DNA from: Desertivirga xinjiangensis
GTDB taxonomy: Bacteria > Bacteroidota > Bacteroidia > Sphingobacteriales > Sphingobacteriaceae
Direction of reading: 5' to 3'
Assembly (NCBI RefSeq): GCF_024436435.1
Contig: NZ_JAFMZP010000001.1
Location: 1,114,452 to 1,178,451 of the forward strand
Length of the DNA stretch: 64,000 nt
How positions within the stretch are numbered: the stretch's first letter is position 1; every line of letters starts with the position of its first letter. The position numbers were made by a program, and so were the translations under genes. The notes under the pieces are model-generated. The model did not search any database and was not told where the DNA came from. It worked only from the letters and a program-made list of their open reading frames with translations. This document shows, in pieces, positions 52,660 to 62,522 of this stretch.

Positions 52660-53521
52660 TAAGATATTTTTTCCTGTATTCTACAGGAGTGCTTCCCATG
52701 ATCTTTTTAAAATGCCGGTAAAAGTTAGAAGCATTATTAAATCCGCACTCCATACAAATAGCTTCAATGGTCATGTTGTCTTCTATGAGCATCCGGCAAA
52801 CGTGGCTGATCCTTATTTCAGTCAGGAAGTCGTAATACGTTTTTTTAGACATCAGCTTAAAATACCGGCAAAACGACGTTACACTCAAGTTGCTTAATGA
52901 GGCAATTTCTTCAAGACTGATCTCTCTCTTATAGTTGGTAAGCGTATACGTACAAATTTTATTAAAGCGGTCTGTATCGGCGCGGTCCGACTGGTAAAAC
53001 GCATGTTTAGAAGTGATGCTTTCGTATTCATCAGACTCCGCCAATGTACTCAGGATGGATAGGAGAATAGTAAGCCTGTTGAGGTTAACGGCGCTTAAAG
53101 CGCTCTCCATCAAATCAATGAGCTTTCTTTTAGTTTCGCCCTTGATCACCAGCCCCCGTTTAGCTTTTTCATAAAGTTTAGGTATTTGATAAGCTTCAGG
53201 TAATTGCAACAAATCGTTACCAAGACAATGTGGTAAAAAGTGTATCACTGTTGCTTCTACATTCAAGCCAGAGTCCGGCTTAAAGTATTGGTCCTTACAT
53301 CTCCATGTATGTGGTAAGTTTTCACCAAGCAGGAGCATTTCGCCGGTGGAGAAATTGCTGATATTATCGCCAATAAAACGGACCCCTTCGCCTTTCTTTA
53401 CAAAGTGTAATTCAAGTTCAGGGTGATAATGCCAGAGTGTTCCAAAATTTGCTAATACGTCATGCCTTATGCTGAAGGATGTCTCCAGCTTTAAAGGTAC
53501 CTTATGAAAATGTGGTTTCAT
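52652..53521 (-). CDS. AraC family transcriptional regulator
   Basis: This 289-residue regulator has an N-terminal cupin-type sensing domain (HYHPELELHFVKKGEGVRFIGD near 32-53, FSTGEMLLLGENLPHTWRC near 57-75) and a C-terminal double helix-turn-helix at about 185-289. The HTH blocks are ISLEEIASLSNLSVTSFCRYFKLMSKKTYYDFL and IEAICMECGFNNASNFYRHFKKIMGSTPVEYRKKY. It is divergent from the isomerase gene at 53798 with a 276-bp gap between them, so it most likely controls the isomerase-ribulokinase genes in response to a sugar. Arabinose is plausible given araB, but the cupin ligand is not readable. It is convergent with PUL C. Confidence 0.92.
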   Translation of the reverse strand: MKPHFHKVPLKLETSFSIRHDVLANFGTLWHYHPELELHFVKKGEGVRFIGDNISNFSTGEMLLLGENLPHTWRCKDQYFKPDSGLNVEATVIHFLPHCLGNDLLQLPEAYQIPKLYEKAKRGLVIKGETKRKLIDLMESALSAVNLNRLTILLSILSTLAESDEYESITSKHAFYQSDRADTDRFNKICTYTLTNYKREISLEEIASLSNLSVTSFCRYFKLMSKKTYYDFLTEIRISHVCRMLIEDNMTIEAICMECGFNNASNFYRHFKKIMGSTPVEYRKKYLNK

Positions 53522-53713
53522 ACCTCAATCAAATTTTAAACGAAATCCTCTTGTTCTTTAAAAACAGTTAGCAGCCAGAAACTAAATAGTCGTTTTAAGA
53601 TCGCTTTATAATTGTGTGTAGTAAATTAAAGTAAAAAAAAGCTGATTTCGAAATTGTATGATAATATATAACATAAAGTGGCTAAAAACAGGTAGAGTTT
53701 TAAGGCTTGCGCT

Positions 53714-53729
53714 TTACATATTTGTGTAA
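53714..53729. promoter_or_regulatory. Inverted repeat in the AraC/isomerase divergent region
   Basis: TTACA and TGTAA arms surround TATTTG, about 70 bases before the isomerase start. The 5-bp arms are short, so this is only a candidate operator for the AraC regulator or another dimeric regulator. Confidence 0.3.
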
Positions 53730-53797
53730 GGGTAATTTGGATATTTCCGATATTATCAGCGACTAAGCTTTAATTTCTTATATAAACCTATAACAAT

Positions 53798-55432
53798 ATG
53801 ACCAGTTCTAAAGAGAAACAAGTTTTTTTGGTATGCAATGGGGATCTACGTTTATCAGCAAATTTAAGTTGCTGGGAAGCCCAGGCAGAGATGGAGAGCC
53901 AGTTAACCAGGGCTCTGGAAGCGGAGGGATGGACGGTAAAGAGGGCACACGCCTACGACGAGAAAAAAAAACATGGATTTATTGACTCCCAGCGTATGGG
54001 GATAGAAGTCTTTAAAAAGATAGATCCAAATACACCGGTAATAGTGGCCGAAAGTGTATGGCAGTATAGTCATCACGTACTGGCCGGATTGATCACCCAT
54101 AAAGCCCCGATCCTTATTGTGGCTAACTGGAGCGGACAATTTCCAGGCCTGGTAGGCATGCTAAACTTAACGGGTTCATTAACCAAAGCTAATGTTAAAT
54201 ACAGTGCCCTGTGGAGCGAAGATTTTACAGATGAGTTTTTTGTGGAAGGATTGAGAGAATGGTTAAGAAGCGGGGAGATCAATCATGAAACCTCACATGT
54301 GAAATCGCTTCAGTCAATCACTCTTCCGGAGGAAGATGAACGCAAAGGAAGAGATTTTGCCAAAAGACTGCGTGATAATAAAGCTATAATGGGTGTTTTT
54401 GATGAAGGGTGTATGGGGATGTTCAACGCGATAGTTCCTGACGACCTTTTGCATGCCACCGGGATATTCAAAGAGCGTTTAAGTCAATCGACACTTTACG
54501 CCAAAATGCTGGAGGTAAAGGATGAGGAGGCGGAAAAAGTTCTTCAATGGCTTCTTGATAAAGGAATGAAGTTTGATTGGGGAACCGATGAGGCTACTCA
54601 GCTTACACGCAGTCAAACCCTTACACAATGCAAGATGTATATTGCAGCCCTGCGCCTGGCAGACGAGTTTGGTTGTGATACCATAGGCATTCAGTATCAG
54701 CAAGGCTTAAAAGACCTGACACCGGCAAGCGACCTGGTAGAGGGCCTGTTAAATAACCAGGACCGGCCACCTGCGTATTCAGAAGATGGCAGAGAGCTGT
54801 TTCCGGGAGAAGCATTACCGCATTTTAATGAAGTAGACGAATGTGCAGGCATTGATGCCTTGCTAACCTATAAATTATGGAAAGAATTGGGCATGCCTGC
54901 CGAAAATACGCTCCATGACCTGCGCTGGGGACAGCATTTTAAAGGCGACGGAATTGATGATTTCGTTTGGGTGTTCCTTATCTCTGGAGCTGTACCTCCG
55001 GCTCATTTTGAAGGAGGTTACGCCGGAGCCGACAGTATCCGCCAGCCTGCTATGTTCTTCCGCAAGGGAGGAGGTACGCTTAGAGGAATAAGCAAACCGG
55101 GAAACCTGGTATGGAGCCGCATTTTTATCATGGATAATCAACTGCATTGTGATATAGGTGTTGGCAAGTCTGTGGCATTGCCGGAAGAAGAAACCCAGAG
55201 ACGCTGGCAATCAACCAACCCGCAATGGCCGATCATGCATGCAACGCTGGATGGAGTAAGCAGGGATCAGATGATGGCCCGTCATAAAGCAAATCATATT
55301 CATGTGGTTTATGCAGATAACGAAGCTGCGGCTCATCAGGCCTGCCGCATTAAAGCGGCTGCATTAGCCGAGCTTGGTATACAGGTTCATTTCTGCGGCG
55401 ATGTGGATTATGAAGGAAAGCAATCAGCTTAA
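53798..55432 (+). CDS. FucI/AraA-fold sugar isomerase
   Basis: This 544-residue protein is related to the L-fucose / L-arabinose isomerase superfamily. Shared features are a long N-terminal Rossmann-like part ([38 protein letters not shown] near 80, [19 protein letters not shown] near 103), an ACTIVE-site-rich middle ([19 protein letters not shown] near 290), and the C-terminal FucI-like domain with [20 protein letters not shown] near 405 and [15 protein letters not shown] near 494. Such enzymes use Mn2+ to interconvert aldoses and ketoses. It is immediately followed by ribulokinase, so the ketose product is probably ribulose-like, with L-arabinose or D-arabinose as candidates. The exact substrate cannot be read from sequence. 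No AraA- or FucI-only signature decides it. Confidence 0.78.
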   Translation: MTSSKEKQVFLVCNGDLRLSANLSCWEAQAEMESQLTRALEAEGWTVKRAHAYDEKKKHGFIDSQRMGIEVFKKIDPNTPVIVAESVWQYSHHVLAGLITHKAPILIVANWSGQFPGLVGMLNLTGSLTKANVKYSALWSEDFTDEFFVEGLREWLRSGEINHETSHVKSLQSITLPEEDERKGRDFAKRLRDNKAIMGVFDEGCMGMFNAIVPDDLLHATGIFKERLSQSTLYAKMLEVKDEEAEKVLQWLLDKGMKFDWGTDEATQLTRSQTLTQCKMYIAALRLADEFGCDTIGIQYQQGLKDLTPASDLVEGLLNNQDRPPAYSEDGRELFPGEALPHFNEVDECAGIDALLTYKLWKELGMPAENTLHDLRWGQHFKGDGIDDFVWVFLISGAVPPAHFEGGYAGADSIRQPAMFFRKGGGTLRGISKPGNLVWSRIFIMDNQLHCDIGVGKSVALPEEETQRRWQSTNPQWPIMHATLDGVSRDQMMARHKANHIHVVYADNEAAAHQACRIKAAALAELGIQVHFCGDVDYEGKQSA

Positions 55433-55458
55433 TAACCGCTCCCGAACAGATAAGACAG

Positions 55459-57168
55459 ATGGAACAGAAATATGTAATTGGCCTTGACTATGGTACCGAT
55501 TCTGTAAGAGCCTTATTAGTTGATGCTTTAAGCGGAAAAGAACTGGGTTCAGCAGTGCATTACTACACCAGGTGGAAGGAGGGTAAGTATTGCGACCCTC
55601 AATCTTCTCAATTCAGGCAGCATCCCCTCGATTACATCGAAGGGATGGAACGGACGATTACAGAAGTGCTGGGTAATTTTCCTGCCGATGTGCGTGAAAA
55701 TATAAAACAAAACATAAAAGCTATTTCTATTGACACTACCGGTTCAACGCCGGTAGCTGTTGATGAAAGGGGAGTTCCGCTTGCTTTACTTCCGGAGTTT
55801 TCCGAGAATCCTAATGCAATGTTTGTGTTATGGAAAGACCATACGGCAGTAAAAGAAGCCAGAGAAATCAATGAGCTTTCCCACAAATGGAAGACTGATT
55901 TTACAAAGTACTCCGGCGGTACGTATTCTACGGAATGGTTCTGGTCTAAGATGCTCCATATTTTGCGGGAAGACGAACAGGTACGGGCCCGTGCATTCTC
56001 CTGGCTGGAACATTGCGACTGGATGCCTGCATTATTAACAGGCAATACCAATCCATTGCAAATAAGAAGAAGCCGCTGCGCTGCGGGGCATAAAGCCATG
56101 TGGCATAAAGAATTCGGCGGCCTGCCGTCGCAGGAGTTTCTCACTGCCCTCGATCCCTTACTGGAAGGAATCCGCGAAAGATTATACCAGGAGACCTTTA
56201 CTTCAGATCAGGCAGCGGGAATCATTTCCAGCGAATGGGCCATGAAACTCGGACTTCCTGAGGATGTGGTAATTGGGGTAGGAGCACTGGATGCACATTT
56301 CGGTGCGGTCGGTGCCGCAATTGAACCCTATACCCTGGTTAAAGTGATCGGAACCTCAACATGCGATATGCTGACTGTTCCTCTAGATAACAGTGGGGAT
56401 AAATTGGGGGATGGTTTGGTTGATAAACTGGAGGATAAATTGATCCAAGGCATTTGCGGGCAGGTAGACGGATCTATCGTACCCGGAATGTTAGGCATGG
56501 AAGCGGGCCAGTCTGCTTTTGGGGACTTCTATGGATGGTTCCAGCAAATCTTATCCTTCCCTTTGAAAGAGATCGCTTCAGATGTCATCTCTGAAGAGGA
56601 GATAGAAAGAATCATGGAAGGGATCTTACCGGCATTGTCTGTCAAAGCCTCTCAACTACCCGTCAGTGTGGACGACGAAGTTGCATTAGACTGGATCAAT
56701 GGACGCCGCACTCCTGATGCCAACCAGGAAGTAAAAGGTATCCTTTCTGCCCTTACCCTGGCTTCCTCCGCAGCCTCTTTGTTTAAAGCAATGGTAGAAG
56801 CCACGGCTTTTGGCTCCAAAGCAATTGTTAAGCGCTTTGAACAGGAGCAGGTGCCTATCAGGCAGGTAATTGCCCTCGGAGGGATAGCAAAGAAATCGCC
56901 CTATGTGATGCAAACGCTCGCCAGCGTATTAAACGTACCGATTGCGGTAGCTAGCAGCGACCAGGTTTGTGCCCTGGGAGCCGCGATGTTTGCCTCGGTG
57001 GTTGCCGGAATTTATCCGGACATAGAAACTGCAATACAAGCAATATCATCCGGTTTCGATCAAACTTATTACCCTGATAAGGAGAAGGTCGTTGTGTATC
57101 AGCAGTTGTATAACAAGTATGAAAAATTAGGTGCATTTGCCGAAGCAATGGTGCAAGTTAATGGCTGA
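55459..57168 (+). CDS. araB: Ribulokinase
   Basis: This 569-residue FGGY-family kinase (usual AraB length ~560) phosphorylates ribulose. The N-terminal phosphate loop IGLDYGTDSVRALLVDA near 7-23 and SIDTTGSTPVAVDE near 90 are present. WSKMLHI occurs near 169, and HFGAVGAAIEPYTLVKVIGTSTCDML near 278 matches the family. GICGQVDGSIVPGMLGMEAGQSAFGDFYGWF near 333-363 is diagnostic of ribulokinase, and ALGGIAKKSPYVMQ near 472 is the ATP-side block. A short in-frame repeat insertion (three GATAAA-TG units at 56398-56442) lies just before the diagnostic block. It starts 26 bases after the isomerase. The terminator at 57204 ends the pair. Confidence 0.93.
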   Translation: MEQKYVIGLDYGTDSVRALLVDALSGKELGSAVHYYTRWKEGKYCDPQSSQFRQHPLDYIEGMERTITEVLGNFPADVRENIKQNIKAISIDTTGSTPVAVDERGVPLALLPEFSENPNAMFVLWKDHTAVKEAREINELSHKWKTDFTKYSGGTYSTEWFWSKMLHILREDEQVRARAFSWLEHCDWMPALLTGNTNPLQIRRSRCAAGHKAMWHKEFGGLPSQEFLTALDPLLEGIRERLYQETFTSDQAAGIISSEWAMKLGLPEDVVIGVGALDAHFGAVGAAIEPYTLVKVIGTSTCDMLTVPLDNSGDKLGDGLVDKLEDKLIQGICGQVDGSIVPGMLGMEAGQSAFGDFYGWFQQILSFPLKEIASDVISEEEIERIMEGILPALSVKASQLPVSVDDEVALDWINGRRTPDANQEVKGILSALTLASSAASLFKAMVEATAFGSKAIVKRFEQEQVPIRQVIALGGIAKKSPYVMQTLASVLNVPIAVASSDQVCALGAAMFASVVAGIYPDIETAIQAISSGFDQTYYPDKEKVVVYQQLYNKYEKLGAFAEAMVQVNG

Positions 57169-57203
57169 AGCAACCAATTAGGCGGTTTAAAAAAACTCAT
57201 TTC

Positions 57204-57242
57204 AAACTGATTTGTCATTCTAAATCAGTTTTTTGTTTTTTA
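57204..57242 (+). terminator. Intrinsic terminator-like hairpin before the beta-helix gene
   Basis: A 10-bp perfect stem (AAACTGATTT with AAATCAGTTT) closes an 8-nt loop and is followed by a T-tract broken by one G. It is the best terminator of the window. The next start codon lies only ten bases further on, so the following gene needs readthrough or an upstream promoter. Confidence 0.8.
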
Positions 57243-57251
57243 GCTCCACTT

Positions 57252-60200
57252 ATGAAATACTCACCCTGTCCTGGTTTAATACTATTATTCCTGGCACTAT
57301 GCATAGCGAAATGCTCTTATTCTCAGAATAAAGTGTCGTCGGGATCCCCTGTTCATATCACTGAGGAAGGGAAACTCATATATAATGCATCAGAGAATGG
57401 CGATCGTGTACCTGATTACTCCTATTGCGGTTACAAAAACTCAAACGAAAGTATTCCAAACATACCGGTAAAAGTAATCGTTCCTGCTGCTCAGGGGGAT
57501 GCAACCAGCAAAATACAGGCGGCAATTGACTATGTTTCATCATTACCAATAAATAAGCAGGGATTCCGTGGTACTGTATTAATTGAAAGCGGAACTTATG
57601 AGATAGCAGGCTCGCTGCACATCAGGAAAAGCGGAGTGGTACTGCGTGGTAGCGGCACAGGCAAGGACGGTACCACTTTGCTTGCTACGGGCGTCGACCG
57701 GGAAACCCTGATCAAAGTGGTAGGGCAAAACGATAAAAAATTAGAAAAGCCGGTTCCGCTACAGAGTGTTTATTTTCCTGTCAATAGCAGCCAACTAATA
57801 TTTGGGGAATCCCATCAGTTTAAAGTGGGTGATGAAGTGGTCATAAACCGCCCGTCTACAAAAGAGTGGATCCAAAACATAGGTGCCGATAAGATTGGAA
57901 CCTATGTAAACTATCACCTGACTCATTGGGCGCCGGGCGACTTTGACCAGAATTGGCTTAGAAAGGTGGTCGCTGTAAGCCCCAGATCCATTACGTTGAA
58001 CATTCCATTAACGAATTCCCTGGATCCTTTATATGGCGGCGGGAAAGTGTCAAAATATCAATGGAAGGGGCGTATAAACAATGTTGGGGTGGAAAATCTC
58101 AGGTGTGTATCGACTTTTGACCATTCAAATGAGAAAGACGAAAATCACCGCTGGATGGCAATAAGCGTTGAAAATGTAAGGGATGCCTGGGTTCGAAGGG
58201 TAACAGCGGAGCATTTTGTTAGTTCTGCAGTTGCAATATGGGAAACGGCTAGTGCAGTGACTGTTGAAGACTGCAAATCATTGGCACCGGTAGGGGAGAT
58301 TGGGAATCACCGGCGTTTTTCGTTCCATAACCTGGGGCAGCAGGTTTTGTTTCAAAGATGCTATGCAGAATTTGGTTATCATGATTTCTCCGTAGGATTT
58401 ACTGCTCCCGGTCCGAATGCATTTGTTCAATGTTATTCATACCTCCCATTCAGTTTTAGTGGCACCATTGGCGGCTGGTCTACAGGTGTGCTATTTGATA
58501 AAACAACGGTAGATGGGGGAAATATCTTTCTGGATTTCCGTGATGTTGACGGACAAGGTGGGGGCTGGACTACAGCTAATTCTCTCAGCTGGCAATCACG
58601 TGCAGCAAAGCTTTATGTATCAAAACCTCCCCAAGCGCAAAACTGGGCCTATGGATCCTGGGCGCAGGGATATGGGAATGGATTTCATGAAAGACCACAT
58701 AGCTTTCTGAAGCCTGAAAGTTTCTATTATGCACAGCTGGAAGCAAGAACCGGAAAGAAATCAGTTGAACAGGAGAAGATCCTGGTGTACGAATCAAGTG
58801 GCACCTCTGCGCCGAGCCCTGATGTAACTGCAAAATATAGCGAGCGTTCAAAATCTCCCGACCAAACTATGGAGACCTGGATTGATACTTTAATAGCCCG
58901 GCATCCGATCCCGTCTGACCTCAGGGGTGCAAAAAAGCTTGCACAAATCAAGGCAGCGGATAAAGAACAGTTTGTAGGTCCGGTTCCATCAATCGAAATT
59001 TTAAATGGCTGGATCTTACGGGACAAAGAGGTATTAACGGGTAGGAAAAGCAGAACCTCCTTATGGAAAGGAACTACACGTCCCTCTGATTTAGCCGATG
59101 CAAATATGAACTTGCTGCGTTTTGTTCCAGGCCGTACGGGAAAAGGACTGACTGATGATCTGGATTCGGTTGTAAGCATGATGCAGAAAAACAATATTGT
59201 TTCATTGCAAAGCTTTCCGGCATTATGGTATGAGAGAAGAAGGGACGATCATGCAAGGAGCCGCCGTGCTGATGCCGATGTTTGGTCGCCATTTTACGAG
59301 CAGCCTTTTAGCCGTAGTGGCCAGGGAGAAGCATTTGACCGCTTAAGCAAATACGACCTGACGAAATGGAATCCATGGTATTGGCTTCGTTTAAAGAAGT
59401 TTGCCGATCTGGCCGATCAAAACGGGCTGGTATTTATTGAGGAGCATTATTTGCAGCATAATATTATTGAGGAGGGAGCACATTGGGCAGATTATCCCTG
59501 GAGAACAGCCAACAATATCAACAACACAGGCTTTGCAGAAAACCCAGCCTATGCAGGCGACAAACGCATTTATATGGGAGTGGAGTTTTATGATACTACG
59601 AACGTGGTGAGGAATCGTTTGCATCGAAATTATATCCGCAAGTGCCTTGAAAATTTCAAAGACAACAAAAATATAATTCATCACCTCGGCCTGGAATATA
59701 CCGGCCCCGTTCACTTTGTACAGTTTTGGCTGGACGTAATTTCCGAATGGGAAAGAGAGCACAAGAAACGTGTGCTGGTGATGCTGCCGGGAACTAAGGA
59801 TGTTCAGGATGCAATTCTTTCCGATCCTGTTCGCTCCCGGATAGTTGACATTGTGGAGGTGATCCAATGGCATTACCGGAAAGATGGAAGTTTGTATGCC
59901 CCCGCCGGAGGACAAAGCTTAACTGAACGCCAGTATGCCCGGATTTTTGATGTGGGTGAGTCTTCAATGGATCAGGTGTATAGAGCTGTAAAAGAATTTC
60001 ACTTAAAATACCCTGAGAAGGCGATTGTATATTCCCGTGGGGGAGGACAATATGCTAACTGGGCTTCTTTTATGGGCGGAGGATCATTGACTTCAGTGCC
60101 GGTAAAGGATAAATCCTTCCTGAAGGCAGCAGCGGAGATGGATATAACTACCTTAAACGGGCAGGTTTCCAGTGACTATGTCCTGGGTAAGAAAGGTAAA

Positions 60201-60386
60201 GGATATATTCTTGTTTCTAAAGAAATGGAGTTAAAGCTTACCCTGCCAACAGATGAAGGTACTTACCAGTTAAACTGGATTAACGCTTCTACAGGGGAAA
60301 TAATCCGTACAAAGAAGCAGGTATCAAAATATATAGAATTGCAGGCGCCTTTCAAAGGTCCGGCAGTACTTTGGTTGAGTAAGTAA
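57252..60386 (+). CDS. Secreted beta-helix / TIM-barrel-like fusion protein (DUF6298-like)
   Basis: This 1044-residue protein has a signal peptide (~24 residues). The first half (~30-480) looks like a right-handed beta-helix of pectate-lyase type (VIVPAAQGDATSKIQAAIDYV, VLIESGTYEIAGSLHIRKSGVVLRGSG, then turns such as VENVRDAWVRRVTAEHF and TVEDCKS). The second half (~560-1044) has tryptophan-rich helices and strands and a TIM-barrel-like order (NMNLLRFVPGRTGKGL, LADQNGLVFIEEHYLQHNIIEEGAHWADYPW, IHHLGLEYTGPVHFVQFWLDVISEWE, IVYSRGGGQYANWASFMGGG), similar to what I know as DUF6298. It may combine a lyase or hydrolase with a second glycan-acting domain. Enzymatic class is uncertain. It follows the isomerase/araB genes, which suggests an arabinose-containing glycan. 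Confidence 0.65.
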   Translation: MKYSPCPGLILLFLALCIAKCSYSQNKVSSGSPVHITEEGKLIYNASENGDRVPDYSYCGYKNSNESIPNIPVKVIVPAAQGDATSKIQAAIDYVSSLPINKQGFRGTVLIESGTYEIAGSLHIRKSGVVLRGSGTGKDGTTLLATGVDRETLIKVVGQNDKKLEKPVPLQSVYFPVNSSQLIFGESHQFKVGDEVVINRPSTKEWIQNIGADKIGTYVNYHLTHWAPGDFDQNWLRKVVAVSPRSITLNIPLTNSLDPLYGGGKVSKYQWKGRINNVGVENLRCVSTFDHSNEKDENHRWMAISVENVRDAWVRRVTAEHFVSSAVAIWETASAVTVEDCKSLAPVGEIGNHRRFSFHNLGQQVLFQRCYAEFGYHDFSVGFTAPGPNAFVQCYSYLPFSFSGTIGGWSTGVLFDKTTVDGGNIFLDFRDVDGQGGGWTTANSLSWQSRAAKLYVSKPPQAQNWAYGSWAQGYGNGFHERPHSFLKPESFYYAQLEARTGKKSVEQEKILVYESSGTSAPSPDVTAKYSERSKSPDQTMETWIDTLIARHPIPSDLRGAKKLAQIKAADKEQFVGPVPSIEILNGWILRDKEVLTGRKSRTSLWKGTTRPSDLADANMNLLRFVPGRTGKGLTDDLDSVVSMMQKNNIVSLQSFPALWYERRRDDHARSRRADADVWSPFYEQPFSRSGQGEAFDRLSKYDLTKWNPWYWLRLKKFADLADQNGLVFIEEHYLQHNIIEEGAHWADYPWRTANNINNTGFAENPAYAGDKRIYMGVEFYDTTNVVRNRLHRNYIRKCLENFKDNKNIIHHLGLEYTGPVHFVQFWLDVISEWEREHKKRVLVMLPGTKDVQDAILSDPVRSRIVDIVEVIQWHYRKDGSLYAPAGGQSLTERQYARIFDVGESSMDQVYRAVKEFHLKYPEKAIVYSRGGGQYANWASFMGGGSLTSVPVKDKSFLKAAAEMDITTLNGQVSSDYVLGKKGKGYILVSKEMELKLTLPTDEGTYQLNWINASTGEIIRTKKQVSKYIELQAPFKGPAVLWLSK

Positions 60387-60465
60387 GTAAAAAAAGACAA
60401 GCTCCTGTATAACTAATATATAATTTATTATGGTGGTTTTTCTTACCAAAATTTTAGTTATGTTC

Positions 60466-62430
60466 TTAAGCATGTCGATCTACCGGCAAACTAAAAATAA
60501 AGGTACTTCCCTTTCCCTCCTCGCTGCAGACATTAATACTCCCTTTATGTAGTTTTATAATCTCTGCGCAAAGGTAAAGTCCGATCCCGAAACCTGAGAT
60601 GTGCTTGTTCTTTTGTTCTTCTATGCGATAAAAGCGCTTGAAAATTTTGTCAATATATTCGGGCTTAATTCCGATCCCTTCATCTTTAATTTTTATCTCT
60701 GACAGCCCTCCAGAAACCTCGGAGCTGATTTCAACCCTGCTGCCCTCTCTGGAATATTTAACAGCATTGCTCAGCAGGTTGATTAATACCTGGCCCAGCT
60801 TATCCCGGTCGCCGGAAATTGTTACAGGTGTTGGGGTCAGATTGAGAATGATCTCATGACTGCGATTAATCAGGAGCAGTTCTTCCCGCGTTTCTTGAAC
60901 CAGTTCGTTAAGATCGAACAGAGAATTGTTTAAGTAGATCTTTCCTTCTTCAAAACGGGCTACATCAAGAAAGCCTTGTATTAAGCGATGCATTCTTCCA
61001 ACCTGCACCAGCGATTTTTCAATCGAACTGGAAGTGAAAAGATCATTTTGTTTTTTGGAGTTCCGGTTTAAAACCTGGAGGTGTGCATTCAGCGAAGTAA
61101 GAGGTGTTTTAAGTTCATGGCTGACCATGCTGATAAAATCATTCTTCAGCTGTTCACTGTGCTTTTGCTCTGTAATGTCGTTAAAGACTACAGCTACCTG
61201 GCGAGTGCTTTGATCTCCGATGCGCGTGGAAAAAACCGACATCCAGCGGTTTAGAGGTTCAGAATACCGTTCAATACGCACAGGTTTGCCTGTTTGAACC
61301 AGTTCGTCATAAGCCTTCAGCCAGAAGGAATCAACACTTCCTAAAAGTTCGATCAATGATTTTCCTTCAACGGATGCCATGCCGGAATGCGATTCAAAAG
61401 CCGGATTAGCAAGCAGGTAGCGGAGATCTACAGCTACATTATCCTTGTATAAAACTTCAATCACGCAAAAGCCCTCGTCAATGCTATTGAACAAGGTGCG
61501 GAATTTTTCTTCCGATTCGCGGAGGTTTCTTTCTGCAGAGGCCCTCTGTACGGCAGCCCAGGTACGTTCTGCAACATCTTGCACTAACAGTTTTTCTTCC
61601 TCAGTCCATTGCCGTGCTTCATGATGGTGTACATACAGCGCGGCCACCAAGCGCCCTTGTTTGATCAGGGAGGCCGTGATGACCGACCTGAATTGGAGGG
61701 CTTGAAAGGCTGCCTGCATAGCTGGAGAAGCCGTACGCGGATCCTCAAGCATGTCGTCGATAACTAGTGCTGTACCCGAACGGAGGGATTGAAGAACATC
61801 CGGCCCAAAGCCCGCGAGGTCATGAGTGCCATGATAAGGAGGTACCGTTCCGTCTGTCCAGCTGTATTCAGTAGTAAAATAACGCTGTTCGTTTTGCTCC
61901 ACTTCTCCATAACCCACGCGGCTGATCTGCAGATATTCACCCAGTATTCTTGAAGCTTCAGTCTGAATAGAGGGGGCATCTGCCAGGGGTCTCAGAGTGT
62001 CGCTTAACCTTAAAAGAAATGCATGTCTTCTTTCGGCTTCTTCAAGCTTAAACCGTCTTGTAACCTGTTCTGTAATATCTTCAGCAGTGATCAGTAACCG
62101 GAGATCGCCGCTTGCTAATCGAAAACGTTTCAGGGAATAACTCAGGTGCTTTTCAACAGCTTTTCCATCCACCAAAACGGATATCTTTGTTTCATGCGTT
62201 TGAGAAGATGGGGCACATGTTCGGGAATCTTCCAACACATCAAAATGCTGAGCTATATGGGGGTAAACTTCTTTTAATGATGTCTCAGGCTTAAGATCTT
62301 TCCAGCCCCACAGGCCAAGCATAGACCCATTTGCAGCGGTAATAAAAAACCCGGCACCGCTTGCTACACAAGCCGGTATTGGAAGAACCTCAACTAATGA
62401 TTGTTCTGACTCAAAAATGCTCTTCATCAA
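60466..62430 (-). CDS. Soluble sensor histidine kinase (PAS-GAF-PAS-HisKA-HATPase)
   Basis: This 654-residue kinase has no membrane span. Domains in order are a PAS-like domain (~1-125, FITAANGSMLGLWGW), a GAF domain (~145-300, EYLQISRVGYGEVEQNEQRYF and RSVITASLIKQGRLVAALYVH), a second PAS domain (~310-420, LFNSIDEGFCVIEVL), and HisKA with the phosphoaccepting histidine near 435 (MVSHELKTPLTS). The HATPase domain carries LINLLSNAVKYSREGS (N box), IKDEGIGIKPEYIDKIFKRFYR (G1/F box) and SGFGIGLYLCAEI (G2 box). No response regulator is adjacent, so its partner is elsewhere. It probably senses an internal or diffusible signal. It is convergent with the beta-helix gene and no link to the PULs is evident. 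Confidence 0.92.
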   Translation of the reverse strand: MMKSIFESEQSLVEVLPIPACVASGAGFFITAANGSMLGLWGWKDLKPETSLKEVYPHIAQHFDVLEDSRTCAPSSQTHETKISVLVDGKAVEKHLSYSLKRFRLASGDLRLLITAEDITEQVTRRFKLEEAERRHAFLLRLSDTLRPLADAPSIQTEASRILGEYLQISRVGYGEVEQNEQRYFTTEYSWTDGTVPPYHGTHDLAGFGPDVLQSLRSGTALVIDDMLEDPRTASPAMQAAFQALQFRSVITASLIKQGRLVAALYVHHHEARQWTEEEKLLVQDVAERTWAAVQRASAERNLRESEEKFRTLFNSIDEGFCVIEVLYKDNVAVDLRYLLANPAFESHSGMASVEGKSLIELLGSVDSFWLKAYDELVQTGKPVRIERYSEPLNRWMSVFSTRIGDQSTRQVAVVFNDITEQKHSEQLKNDFISMVSHELKTPLTSLNAHLQVLNRNSKKQNDLFTSSSIEKSLVQVGRMHRLIQGFLDVARFEEGKIYLNNSLFDLNELVQETREELLLINRSHEIILNLTPTPVTISGDRDKLGQVLINLLSNAVKYSREGSRVEISSEVSGGLSEIKIKDEGIGIKPEYIDKIFKRFYRIEEQKNKHISGFGIGLYLCAEIIKLHKGSINVCSEEGKGSTFIFSLPVDRHA

Positions 62431-62522
62431 GCCTCAAAAATAGGAGATTAAAAGCATATTTTAATGAAGGAGGTTGAAATGAAATGCAGGAAAAAAACGC
62501 TGATATCCTACACCCAGCTGGA

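Noticed and set aside
52652..52897. Plus-strand open frame at 52595-52897
   Set aside because: It is antisense to the AraC regulator, whose helix-turn-helix motifs are unambiguous.
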